Assembly: GCA_038522735.1 (NCBI GenBank)
Contig: JBCBJX010000061.1
Span: 1-18,749 of the forward strand
Length of the DNA stretch: 18,749 nucleotides
Reading direction: 5' to 3'
Origin: JBCBJX01 sp038522735
GTDB lineage: Bacteria > Pseudomonadota > Alphaproteobacteria > Caulobacterales > Parvularculaceae
Shown: positions 6,535-13,542 of the stretch, one piece after another
How the letters are laid out: each line of letters opens with the position of its first letter
How positions within the stretch are numbered: position 1 is the stretch's first letter
Translations under genes and position numbers: made by a program
Notes under the pieces: generated by a model
What the model saw: only the letters and a program-made list of their open reading frames with translations
Database searches by the model: none
What the model was told of the DNA's origin: nothing

Positions 6535-7509
6535 ATGGCCTCCGTCGTAGACCTCATCGGCGACACCCCTCTCATCCGCCTGAAGAAGGCTTCGGAGCTC
6601 ACGGGCTGCGAGATCCTCGGCAAGGCGGAGTTTTTGAACCCAGGCCAGTCGGTGAAGGACCGCGCCGCCCTCGGGATCATCCGCGATATGGAGGCGCGCG
6701 GCGCGATTGAGCCCGGTGGAACCATCGTAGAGGGGACGGCCGGCAATACCGGAATCGGCCTCGCCATGGTCGGGGCCGCCCTCGGCTACAAAGTCAGGAT
6801 CGTGATGCCGCGTACCCAGAGCGTCGAGAAGAAGGACGCCGTGCGCCTTTACGGAGCGGAGCTCGTCGAGGTCGACGCGGTCCCCTATTCGAACCCGGAG
6901 AATTACGTCCACTATTCGCGCCGGCTCGCCGAGGAGACGGGCGCGGTCTGGGCGAACCAGTTCGACAACGTCGCGAACCGGGACTTCCACTACAAAACGA
7001 CCGGCCCTGAGATTTTCGAGCAGACGGACGGGGCCGTCGACGCCTTCACCTGCGCGGTCGGGTCGGGCGGGACAATCGGCGGCGTCGCCATGGCGCTGCG
7101 CGAGCGCAAGAAAGACGTAAAGATCGCCCTTTCCGACCCCTACGGATCGAAGCTCTTTTCCTACGTTAAAACCGGCGCGCTGGAGACCGAAGGCGGCTCC
7201 ATCACCGAAGGGATCGGCCAGGGCCGTGTCACGGCCAATATCGAGGGCGTCGAATTCGACGACGCTTACCGCGTCTCCGACGCTGACGCGCTCGACGTTA
7301 TCTTTGATCTCGTCATGAACGAGGGCCTCTGCCTCGGCGGCTCAGCGGGGATCAATATCGCCGGCGCGATCAAGCTCGCGCAGGAGTTGGGGCCCGGGCA
7401 TACGGTCGCGACAATTCTCTGCGATTACGGCCACCGCTACGCCTCCAAACTCTTCAATGTGGAGTTCCTGCGGGAAAAGGGCCTGCCGACGCCGCCATGG
7501 CTCGGCTGA
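6535..7509 (+). CDS. cysK: Cysteine synthase A-type, PLP-dependent
   Basis: O-acetylserine sulfhydrylase makes cysteine from O-acetylserine and sulfide in the cytoplasm. The protein is 324 residues, within the family range. It has the N-terminal IGDTPLIRLKKASEL, the PLP lysine K41 in LNPGQSVKDRAA, and the phosphate/substrate loop EGTAGNTGIGLA (usually SGNTG; Ala replaces Ser here). GSGGTIGGV (183-191) forms the PLP phosphate cradle. GGAG (6523-6526) precedes the ATG. Its end overlaps the sulfurtransferase start by 13 bases, so the two are translationally linked and lead a four-gene sulfur amino acid operon. The TAGN form and the C-terminal tail ending in GLPTPPWLG suggest a subgroup that could also use other substrates such as cystathionine precursors, so CysK proper is likely but not proven. 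Confidence 0.9.
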   Translation: MASVVDLIGDTPLIRLKKASELTGCEILGKAEFLNPGQSVKDRAALGIIRDMEARGAIEPGGTIVEGTAGNTGIGLAMVGAALGYKVRIVMPRTQSVEKKDAVRLYGAELVEVDAVPYSNPENYVHYSRRLAEETGAVWANQFDNVANRDFHYKTTGPEIFEQTDGAVDAFTCAVGSGGTIGGVAMALRERKKDVKIALSDPYGSKLFSYVKTGALETEGGSITEGIGQGRVTANIEGVEFDDAYRVSDADALDVIFDLVMNEGLCLGGSAGINIAGAIKLAQELGPGHTVATILCDYGHRYASKLFNVEFLREKGLPTPPWLG

Positions 7510-8360
7510 ACCCGGTTCTCGACGCCGAGGCGGCGATCGAGCGGCTCGGCACCGGCGCCCGGTTCGTCGACGGAACATGGCGCCTTTACGAGGGCGCCGG
7601 CCCCGCGCTTGAGGCGTTCGCGAGCCAACGCATTCCTGGGGCGGTCTATTTCGATATCGACGCTGTCGCGGACCCTGCGAGCGACCTTCCCCACATGCTG
7701 CCGGCGCCCGACCCGTTCGCGGACGCCGTCTCCGCCCTCGGCCTCGATCCGTCGGCGGAGATCATCGTCTACGATCAGGACGGGACGATGGCGGCGGCCC
7801 GGGTCTGGTGGATGTTGAAAGCGATGGGCGCGCCGACCGTCTCCGTTCTGAACGACGGCCTTCCCGCCTGGCGCGCGGCGGAGGGGCCGATCGAACAGAA
7901 CGCGCCGTCTCCGAAAGCGGCGCCGCGATTTGCAGCGGCGCTCGCCCGTGAGCGGCTCGCGACCCTTCCCGACGTCGTCGAGGCGGTTCGATCAGGCGCG
8001 CCCCTGATTGTCGACGCCCGCCCGGCGGACCGGTTCGAGGGCCGCGCGCCCGAGCCCCGACCCGGCCTCCGGAGCGGCGCGATGCCGGGCGCAGCGAACC
8101 TGCCGGCGGCGGACCTGCTCGACCACGGCCGCCTGCCTGATCCGACCGAAACCGCGCGCCGGCTGAGGGCGGTGGGATGGGCGCCGGATCGGTCCGCCAT
8201 AACCACCTGCGGCTCCGGCGTCGCCGCCTCTCTCGTCGCGCTCGCGATCGAGCACGCAGGCGGCGCGCCGGCCGCGGTCTATGACGGCTCGTGGGCCGAA
8301 TGGGGCCGCGGCGTCGACAGCGCCGGCCGCCCTTTGCCGATCGTCGCAGCTTCTGCATGA
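7497..8360 (+). CDS. sseA: 3-mercaptopyruvate/thiosulfate sulfurtransferase, two rhodanese domains
   Basis: It transfers sulfur from 3-mercaptopyruvate (or thiosulfate) to a thiol acceptor through a cysteine persulfide. The 287-residue protein has an inactive N-terminal rhodanese domain (FVDGTWRL, then VVYDQDG-type turn IIVYDQDGTMAAARVWWML at 89-107) and a C-terminal domain with IVDARPADRFEG (171-182) and the active loop TCGSGVAAS, catalytic C238. A CGSG loop is characteristic of mercaptopyruvate sulfurtransferases, while thiosulfate rhodaneses more often carry CRxG(V). ATG 7497 lies inside the end of cysK (13-base overlap, different frame), suggesting coupled translation. In context it probably handles cysteine-derived sulfur. 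Confidence 0.92.
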   Translation: MARLNPVLDAEAAIERLGTGARFVDGTWRLYEGAGPALEAFASQRIPGAVYFDIDAVADPASDLPHMLPAPDPFADAVSALGLDPSAEIIVYDQDGTMAAARVWWMLKAMGAPTVSVLNDGLPAWRAAEGPIEQNAPSPKAAPRFAAALARERLATLPDVVEAVRSGAPLIVDARPADRFEGRAPEPRPGLRSGAMPGAANLPAADLLDHGRLPDPTETARRLRAVGWAPDRSAITTCGSGVAASLVALAIEHAGGAPAAVYDGSWAEWGRGVDSAGRPLPIVAASA

Positions 8361-8393
8361 TCGGCGCACGCTCGCACGAAGGCCGCTGACCCC

Positions 8394-8945
8394 ATGTCCA
8401 GACGCATCCGATCCGGCTCTCGCATCGACGTCGTCATCACCTATCTCGAGCAGCGCGAGAAACCGGCGTACGCGCGACCGATCGAGCCGCCGGGCAAAAT
8501 CGCGATCCTGAAGGCGGAGAACCCGCCCCTCCACTTCTACCGCTATCTCTACCGCACCATCGGCGATCCTTATAAATGGGTGAGCCGGCGCTCCATCGCC
8601 GACGCGGACCTCGCCGAGATCATCCATGACGACCGCGTTGCGCTCTACGTTCTCTATGCCGATGGCTGTCCGGCCGGCATGGCGGAGATCGACTTCCGCG
8701 ACGAAGGCGAGGCGGAGATCAAGTTTTTCGGCCTCATGCCCGAGCGCGTGGGCAAGGGCTACGGCGCCTACTTCTTCTCCAACATTCTCGACATCGCCTG
8801 GACCCCGCGGCCCGAGCGCGTGAAGCTCGAGACCTGCACCCTCGATCACCCCTCGGCGCTGCGGTTCTATCAGAAACACGGCTTCTCCGTATACGACCGC
8901 CAGCGCGGCGTCGTCGTGGTCAGCGAGGAGGAGGCCGCGGCGTGA
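8394..8945 (+). CDS. GNAT-family N-acetyltransferase, substrate unknown
   Basis: GNAT enzymes move the acetyl group of acetyl-CoA to an amine. The 183-residue protein has a core of LYVLYADGCPAGMAEIDFRD (strands 2-3), IKFFGLMPERVGKGYGAYFF (strand 4 plus the acetyl-CoA pyrophosphate loop RVGKGYG) and LETCTLDHPSALRFYQKHGF, the usual C-terminal signature with a final Tyr. An approximately 60-residue N-terminal extension (to HFYRYLYRTIGDP) precedes the fold. It starts 33 bases after the sulfurtransferase gene and overlaps the lyase gene by four bases, so it belongs to the sulfur amino acid operon. An amino acid such as cysteine, or an S-conjugate, is a plausible substrate on context alone. The ribosome site is weak (GAAGG about ten bases upstream). 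Confidence 0.85.
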   Translation: MSRRIRSGSRIDVVITYLEQREKPAYARPIEPPGKIAILKAENPPLHFYRYLYRTIGDPYKWVSRRSIADADLAEIIHDDRVALYVLYADGCPAGMAEIDFRDEGEAEIKFFGLMPERVGKGYGAYFFSNILDIAWTPRPERVKLETCTLDHPSALRFYQKHGFSVYDRQRGVVVVSEEEAAA

Positions 8946-10144
8946 CGTCAGGGCGCCGCAAAACTCCTCAGGGCGAGAGCGACGATACGAAGATGATCGA
9001 GACCGGGCGGCACGCCGCGCCCCGGTTCCATGCGCTCAACCCGCCGGTCGAGCGCGCCTCGACGATGATCTTTCCAGACTATGCGACGTTCAAGGAGGAA
9101 GCGCCGAAGATCCGCTACGGGCGGCTCGGCGCCTCCACCCACCGGGCGTTCGAGGAGAGCCTCTGCGCCCTTGAAGGCGCGGCGGGCTGCGTCCTCGCGC
9201 CGTCCGGCCTCGCGGCGATCACGCTTTCGATCCTCGCCTGCACCGAGGCCGGGGCGAAAATCCTCGTCTCCGACGCCGTCTACGGCCCGACGCGCTATTT
9301 CTGCGACCAGGCCCTGAAGCGCTTCGGCGTCGAGACCGTCTATTATGATCCGATGACGGACATCACGCCGCTGATGGACGGGCGGGTGAGCGCGGTTATG
9401 ACCGAAAGCCCGGGCTCCCTCACCTTCGAGGTGCAGGACGTCCCCGCCGCCGTCGAGGCGGCGCAAGCAACCGGCGCCGCGGTTCTTTGCGACAACACCT
9501 GGGGCGCGGGTTATTTTTACAAGCCCCTCGCCCTCGGCGCCGACATCTCGATCCAGGCGTGCACGAAGTATGTCGTCGGCCACGCCGACGCGCTGATCGG
9601 CGCGGTTCTCTGCAGGGACGAGGCGACGCATCGGAAGGTCTTCCGCACCGCCCTCAATCTCGGCCTCTGCGTCTCGCCGGACGACGTCTATCTCGCCCAT
9701 CGCGGGCTGCGCACCATGGGAACGCGTCTCAGACAGCACGAGGCGACGGGAAAGCGCCTCGCCGGCTGGCTGGCGGATCGTCCGGAAATCGAGGCGGTGC
9801 TGCATCCGGCCCGCCCGGACTGCCCGGGCCACGAAATCTGGCGGCGGGACTTCACCGGCGCGACAGGCCTTTTCGGCGCCGTCCTCAAACCAGAAATCGA
9901 CGACGCCGCCCTCGGCCGGTTCCTCGATGCGAGCCGGCATTTCGCCATGGGCTTCTCCTGGGGCGGCTATGAAAGCCTCTGCGTCCCCGTCCGGCCGGAG
10001 CGCGACCGGACGGTCCGGCCCTGGCCCCGTAAGGGCCGGCTCCTGCGCTTCCATGCGGGCCTCGAAGACGCCGACGACCTGATCGCCGATCTCGAAGCCG
10101 CCTTTCACGCGATGGCCGGTGGCGCTGCGAAGCAGCCTCGCTAA
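8942..10144 (+). CDS. metC: Cystathionine beta-lyase (Cys/Met metabolism PLP enzyme)
   Basis: This PLP enzyme cleaves cystathionine to homocysteine, pyruvate and ammonia in methionine synthesis and can also release sulfide from cysteine. The 400-residue protein has the family landmarks: LNPPVERASTMIFPDY near the N terminus, RYGRLGASTHRAFEESLCALEG (59-80), DAVYGPTRYF (111-120), the PLP-ring Asp D184 in CDNTWGAG, and the Schiff-base lysine K209 in SIQACTKYVVGHADALIG. GTG 8942 is chosen because GAGGAGGAGG (8925-8934) lies seven bases before it and the GTGA overlaps the acetyltransferase stop. ATG 8993 would cut into the conserved N terminus. Cystathionine gamma-synthase or -lyase paralogs look similar, but the sequence style (GHADALIGAV, FAMGFSWGGYESL) fits the bacterial MetC subgroup. 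Confidence 0.9.
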   Translation: MTSGRRKTPQGESDDTKMIETGRHAAPRFHALNPPVERASTMIFPDYATFKEEAPKIRYGRLGASTHRAFEESLCALEGAAGCVLAPSGLAAITLSILACTEAGAKILVSDAVYGPTRYFCDQALKRFGVETVYYDPMTDITPLMDGRVSAVMTESPGSLTFEVQDVPAAVEAAQATGAAVLCDNTWGAGYFYKPLALGADISIQACTKYVVGHADALIGAVLCRDEATHRKVFRTALNLGLCVSPDDVYLAHRGLRTMGTRLRQHEATGKRLAGWLADRPEIEAVLHPARPDCPGHEIWRRDFTGATGLFGAVLKPEIDDAALGRFLDASRHFAMGFSWGGYESLCVPVRPERDRTVRPWPRKGRLLRFHAGLEDADDLIADLEAAFHAMAGGAAKQPR

Positions 10145-10178
10145 GATCACGCCGATGATTTCGCGGGAGGGATCCGGG

Positions 10179-10652
10179 GTGGCGAGGTTTCTATCGATCG
10201 TCGGGGCGGCGGGGCTCGCCGCCTGTGCGGGAAACGGGGCGGTCGTCACGATCGAAACGACGCCGCCCGCCGTCGAAGTGACCCTCAAGGACGGCCGCTA
10301 CTGCATGAGCCCCTGCAGCCTGCGCATGCGCGAGCCGACCGAGATCAAGCTGACGAAAACCGGCTACAAGACGCGGACGATCGCCATCACGCCGTCGCCG
10401 CTCAATATGGCCTCGACCCTCGCCTATGAGCTGGAGCTGATATCGGCGTCGAAGCCGGTTGAAGAAACCGGGCTTCCGACCTTGCCGCCGGCGACCGTTC
10501 CGGAGCTGTCGCCAGAGCCTGCTCCGCCGACCGAAACGGCGGACGGCCTGACGATGGAGCCGATCGGCCCGCGCTCCCAGCCGCCCGCGCCGGACGATGA
10601 GCCGGCCCGGGACGACGCCGACGACGGCGCGCCGGAGAATGATCAAAGCTGA
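10179..10652 (+). CDS. PEGA-like small lipoprotein, unknown function
   Basis: From GTG 10179 the protein is 157 residues; GGGAGG (10165-10170) sits eight bases before that start, whereas in-frame starts further upstream (10119, 10155) lack a site and would spoil the signal. A short hydrophobic signal (FLSIVGAAGLAAC) ends in a lipobox with the lipid-attachment Cys at residue 16. Residues 21-72 resemble a PEGA domain: VTIETTPPAVEVTLKDGR, a C42/C46 pair (YCMSPC) and LTKTGYKTRTI. From about residue 95 on the protein is a Pro/Glu/Asp-rich, probably disordered tail. It begins 34 bases after metC and may be the last gene of that transcript, though nothing links it to sulfur metabolism. Envelope location is inferred from the lipobox. 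Confidence 0.75.
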   Translation: MARFLSIVGAAGLAACAGNGAVVTIETTPPAVEVTLKDGRYCMSPCSLRMREPTEIKLTKTGYKTRTIAITPSPLNMASTLAYELELISASKPVEETGLPTLPPATVPELSPEPAPPTETADGLTMEPIGPRSQPPAPDDEPARDDADDGAPENDQS

Positions 10653-10661
10653 ACAACCCGA

Positions 10662-10738
10662 TGGCGGCCCCGGCAGGACTCGAACCTGCGACCATTCGCT
10701 TAGAAGGCGAGTGCTCTATCCAGCTGAGCTACGGGGCC
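10662..10738 (-). tRNA. tRNA-Arg (anticodon UCU)
   Basis: Read on the minus strand, the acceptor arms GGCCCCG (from 10738) and CGGGGCC (ending 10666) pair perfectly, and the CCA end is encoded (10662-10664). The D arm contains GCTCAGCTGGATAGAGC, the anticodon loop is CTTCTAA giving UCU (Arg, AGA codons), and the T arm is GCAGG-TTCGAAT-CCTGC. The top anticodon-stem pair appears to be a C-A mismatch. Its 3' end lies nine bases from the stop of the convergent lipoprotein gene. Confidence 0.95.
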
Positions 10739-10789
10739 GGATGCGAGTGACCTAGCGGGTTTCGGCGCGTCCGGAAACGCTCCGGCCCG

Positions 10790-11098
10790 TCAGTGGGTCC
10801 ACGGCTTTCTGCGCCGGAAGGCGAAATTGTCGGCGTAGGCCTTCGGCTGCGGCGTCGCCGCGTGCTCCGGCAGCACCCGGTGGGGAATGCCGCGGGCTTC
10901 CGCATACTCCACCGCCGCTTCGCAGGTTTCGAAATGGAGCCGAACCTGGCCGGCCAGAGTGTCGGCGCCGCTCGTCCAGCCCATCAGCGGGTCGATGCGC
11001 CGCGCCGCCTCCGCCTCGAACTCCAGGATCCATTCGTTCGTCTTCGCCTTGCCGGACTGCATGGCGGTCTTCGTTGGTTTGAAAATGCGCGCGTGCAT
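10790..11098 (-). CDS. NDUFS4-like complex I accessory subunit (ETC complex I conserved region)
   Basis: The protein is 102 residues and is recognised as the alphaproteobacterial homolog of mitochondrial NDUFS4, a peripheral accessory subunit of NADH:ubiquinone oxidoreductase near the NADH-oxidising module. Conserved features are the start MHARIFKPTKTAMQSGKAKT, WILEFE, then DPLMGWTSGADT (36-47), QVRLHFETCEAAVEYAEARG (51-70) and the ending YADNFAFRRRKPWTH. The GWTSS/GWTSG-DT and KPWTH signatures are diagnostic for the family. It lies 21 bases downstream of the sensor kinase gene and is probably co-transcribed with it, although the main nuo operon is not in the window. The ribosome site is weak. 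Confidence 0.92.
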   Translation of the reverse strand: MHARIFKPTKTAMQSGKAKTNEWILEFEAEAARRIDPLMGWTSGADTLAGQVRLHFETCEAAVEYAEARGIPHRVLPEHAATPQPKAYADNFAFRRRKPWTH

Positions 11099-11119
11099 GG
11101 CGGGTGGTCCGTTTCGCCG

Positions 11120-13162
11120 TCAGGCCCGAGCCGGCTCGACTGGCGCGGGCGTTGAAGCGGCGTTGTCGTCCACTCCGCCGGCGATCTCAAGGGCCGCCGG
11201 CGCAGGATCGATCGCGACCGCGAAACATGAGCCCCCGCCGGGCGCGCTGCGCGCGATCAAAGCAAGCCCGTGCTCCGCCGCAAGTTCGGTGACGATCGAG
11301 AGGCCGAGCCCTGCGCCGACGGACCCCGCCGAGGTCTCTCCCCGGGCGCCGCGACGCATGACGGCCGCGAGATCGTCGGCGGAGAGCCCCGGCCCCTGGT
11401 CGTAAACGGCGAGATGGCGGCGACCGTCGAACCTTCTGACCCCGATAAGGACGCCTCCGGTCTTCGCGTACTTCAGAGCGTTCGCCACGAGATTGCTCAT
11501 GATGCGGAAGACCGCCATCGGCGGCGCCGTCGTCTCCGCCGTCGTCGCGACGGCGCGCAGCGTCAGACCGCGCTCGACCGCCTCAGCGGAAAACATATCG
11601 TCGAGCGACGCGATGATCTTGGCGACGGGCGCGCGATCGGCCGCCGCAGCGGCCCGCGACGGGTCGCCGCGTAGGCTCTGGTCGAGCTGTTCGCCGACCA
11701 GCGTCTCCAGATAGGCGAGGCCGTTTTCAACCCGGGCGACTTCCTCCGAGCCCGACCGCGCGTTGCCGCGCAGGTCGCGGACGGCGAGGCGGAGGGCGAG
11801 AAGCGGCTGGCGGATGTCGTGGGTCGCGTCGGCGAAGCGACGGCCCTGCTCTTCCGACGCGCGCTCGCTCGCCTCATAGAGCCGCTCCAGATCGTTCATC
11901 CGATGATGCAGGCCCAGATTGCTCTCAAGGGCCTCAAGGCGCTCCGCCTGCGCCCGATCGCGCTCCCGACGGATGTCGATGATCCGCGCCATGACGGCCG
12001 CTCCCATCATCACCGCCTCCAAAACGATCGCGGTGCGAATGCTGTCGAGCGCCGCAGCGCGGCTGACGTCGAGGCCGTGTTCGCGCGCGAAGACGATGAG
12101 CGCGGCGACGACGATGCCGCTCCAGCCGATTGTAAAAAAAGCGAGCCGACGGCCTTCCCGCCGCCATGCGACGACCCCCGCCGCCATCAGTCCCACCGAG
12201 ACGATGAAGACCCAGACAGTGGCGAAGCTTTTCATCGCCGTCTCGCCGAAGATGAGGGCCGCGGGCGGCAGGCACAAAGAGATCGCCATCGCCGCGAGAA
12301 GCGCTTTGTCGATTAGCGGGTACTTCGCCGGCGCGTCGAGATAGCTCCGCCCGAACAGCATCGCGAAGTAGCCGAGGCCGGCGCCGAGCGGCAGGCTGAA
12401 GAAATTGTTGAGCCCCGGCGCGCCCGGCCAAAGATACTGAAAACCGTAGCCGTCGCGCTGCACCAGATAAAGGAGCACCGACCCGACAAAGGCCGCGTAC
12501 GCCGCAAAAGTGAAGGACTTGAGACTCGCATAGGCGACGAGGCCGACGACGGCGAGGGCCGCGAGGACCACATAGACCGAGAAATGCTTGATGGTCTGGT
12601 TCTGGGTGACGGCGACAAAGCTTTCCGGCGTCTCGATGCGGATCGGCAGCTCCGTCGAACCGCGAGAGGTATAGCGGACCCAGATGGTCCCCTCGCCGGC
12701 CGCTGGCGCTGTGAAAGTCGCGGCGAGATTGGGGTGCGGGATCGGGCGCGAGGTCGCGGGCGAGGTCGGCGTCTGACGGAGGATTTCGCGGACGCCGTCC
12801 GCGGTCTCGAACCAGACGGCGATGTCGATCATGAAATTGGTCTGAAGGTGGAGGACCCGCGGCTGGGGTTCGCCCGCAGGGTTGGCGACGCGGAGAGCGA
12901 GCCACAGCGCGTCAGGCGTAATGCCGAAACCGGGCTCGCCTCGCTCGACCAGCGTCAGAAGATCGTCGGCCCGCCCGGACACTTCCGCCAGCGTCAGATC
13001 GCGGCTCGCGTCCTCATATTGATAGATATAGCCGTCGAAATCGCGGATCGGCTCGCCCGGCGGAAGCGTCAGAGCCGGAGGCGCGGCGAACGCTCCGCCC
13101 GCAAGCGTCAACACGACCAGCAACGCCGCGAAAACCGAAACCCAGCGATCGCCTTCGAACAC
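11120..13162 (-). CDS. Membrane sensor histidine kinase with 7TMR-DISM input domains
   Basis: From GTG 13162 the protein is 680 residues. A GGGGGAGGG ribosome site sits close upstream, while the longer frame begins with TTG inside tRNA-Pro. A signal peptide (to about residue 26, AFA) is followed by a periplasmic beta-rich DISMED2-like domain (about 38-181, including FDGYIYQYED and LWLALRVANP) and a seven-helix 7TMR-DISM region (about 192-396). A coiled coil (397-440) leads to the HisKA domain with H448 in THDIRQPLLALRLAV. The ATPase domain has N561 in NLVANALKYA, the G1 box DQGPG (588-592) and GAGLGLSIV (616-624). All catalytic motifs are present. The ligand is unknown and no response regulator gene is adjacent, so this is an orphan kinase. 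The NDUFS4 gene follows closely. Confidence 0.9.
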   Translation of the reverse strand: MFEGDRWVSVFAALLVVLTLAGGAFAAPPALTLPPGEPIRDFDGYIYQYEDASRDLTLAEVSGRADDLLTLVERGEPGFGITPDALWLALRVANPAGEPQPRVLHLQTNFMIDIAVWFETADGVREILRQTPTSPATSRPIPHPNLAATFTAPAAGEGTIWVRYTSRGSTELPIRIETPESFVAVTQNQTIKHFSVYVVLAALAVVGLVAYASLKSFTFAAYAAFVGSVLLYLVQRDGYGFQYLWPGAPGLNNFFSLPLGAGLGYFAMLFGRSYLDAPAKYPLIDKALLAAMAISLCLPPAALIFGETAMKSFATVWVFIVSVGLMAAGVVAWRREGRRLAFFTIGWSGIVVAALIVFAREHGLDVSRAAALDSIRTAIVLEAVMMGAAVMARIIDIRRERDRAQAERLEALESNLGLHHRMNDLERLYEASERASEEQGRRFADATHDIRQPLLALRLAVRDLRGNARSGSEEVARVENGLAYLETLVGEQLDQSLRGDPSRAAAAADRAPVAKIIASLDDMFSAEAVERGLTLRAVATTAETTAPPMAVFRIMSNLVANALKYAKTGGVLIGVRRFDGRRHLAVYDQGPGLSADDLAAVMRRGARGETSAGSVGAGLGLSIVTELAAEHGLALIARSAPGGGSCFAVAIDPAPAALEIAGGVDDNAASTPAPVEPARA

Positions 13163-13204
13163 GACGCGCCCTCCCCCGGCGACCTTTTTTTCGGGGGCGG
13201 GAAA

Positions 13205-13281
13205 TGGTCGGGGCGGCAAGATTCGAACTTGCGACCCTCTGCTCCCAAAGCAGATGCGCTACCAGGCTGCGCTACGCCCCG
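13205..13281 (-). tRNA. tRNA-Pro (anticodon UGG)
   Basis: On the minus strand the acceptor strands CGGGGCG and CGCCCCG pair perfectly, followed by discriminator A and an encoded CCA (13205-13207). The D arm reads GCGCAGCCTGGTAGCGC, the anticodon stem CTGCT/AGCAG encloses TTTGGGA with anticodon UGG, and the T arm is TTGCAAG-type: GCAAG-TTCGAAT-CTTGC. It lies 42 bases upstream of the histidine kinase start. Confidence 0.97.
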
Positions 13282-13291
13282 ACGTCCAACC

Positions 13292-13320
13292 GCTCTAAGG
13301 CGCGCCGACGGGTTTATCAA
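13292..13320 (-). promoter_or_regulatory. Candidate promoter of tRNA-Pro
   Basis: On the minus strand TTGATA (13320-13315), five of six bases of the -35 consensus, is followed after 17 bases by TAGAGC (13297-13292). The tRNA 5' end lies 11 bases further on, the right distance for a start at or just before the mature tRNA. No terminator is obvious between the tRNA and the kinase gene, so the promoter could serve both. Confidence 0.45.
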
Positions 13321-13321
13321 T

Positions 13322-13542
13322 CGGGCGTCTGTTCGCACTCCGCTAACCATATAAGTAGCTGTATATTATGTACTTAAACTCATAGATCTCTATTCAAGTT
13401 GTTTATTTACCTTGTTTCGAATTTTGCAACAAACTACAGAAATTTATACATACCCTTTAGCGATCGTTTACTTTTTTTAAAGACCTTGGACCGAAACATG
13501 CAGCGCAATGCGGTTGAAGTGAGTCCGCATGTGGAGGTTCAT
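13322..13542 (+). promoter_or_regulatory. AT-rich intergenic region before the pseudopilin operon
   Basis: Most of this stretch, clearest from about 13340 to 13490, is far richer in A and T than the rest of the window. It contains several -10-like words (TATATT, TATAAG, TTATAC) and a TTGCAA (13424-13429) with TACATA 17 bases further on. An inverted pair TTGTT (13412-13416) and AACAA (13428-13432) is a possible operator. No single promoter can be chosen with confidence. It must drive the three downstream genes, because the genes to the left are on the other strand. Confidence 0.45.

Noticed and set aside
10753..10790. Short inverted repeat CCGGA-AACGC-TCCGG after the NDUFS4 gene
   Set aside because: The stem is only five bases and has no T-run, too weak to call a terminator.
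13163..13219. Longer histidine kinase frame starting with TTG at 13219
   Set aside because: That start lies inside tRNA-Pro. GTG 13162 has a strong ribosome site directly before a good signal peptide.
13461..13485. Possible CtrA site in the AT-rich region (TTTAC...TTTAAA)
   Set aside because: The half-sites are degenerate and the spacing does not give TTAA-N7-TTAA; in AT-rich DNA such a match is expected by chance.
13399..13542. N-terminal extension of the TadG-like protein from 13399 or 13498
   Set aside because: The extension falls in the AT-rich leader and has no ribosome site; GGAGG precedes ATG 13543.
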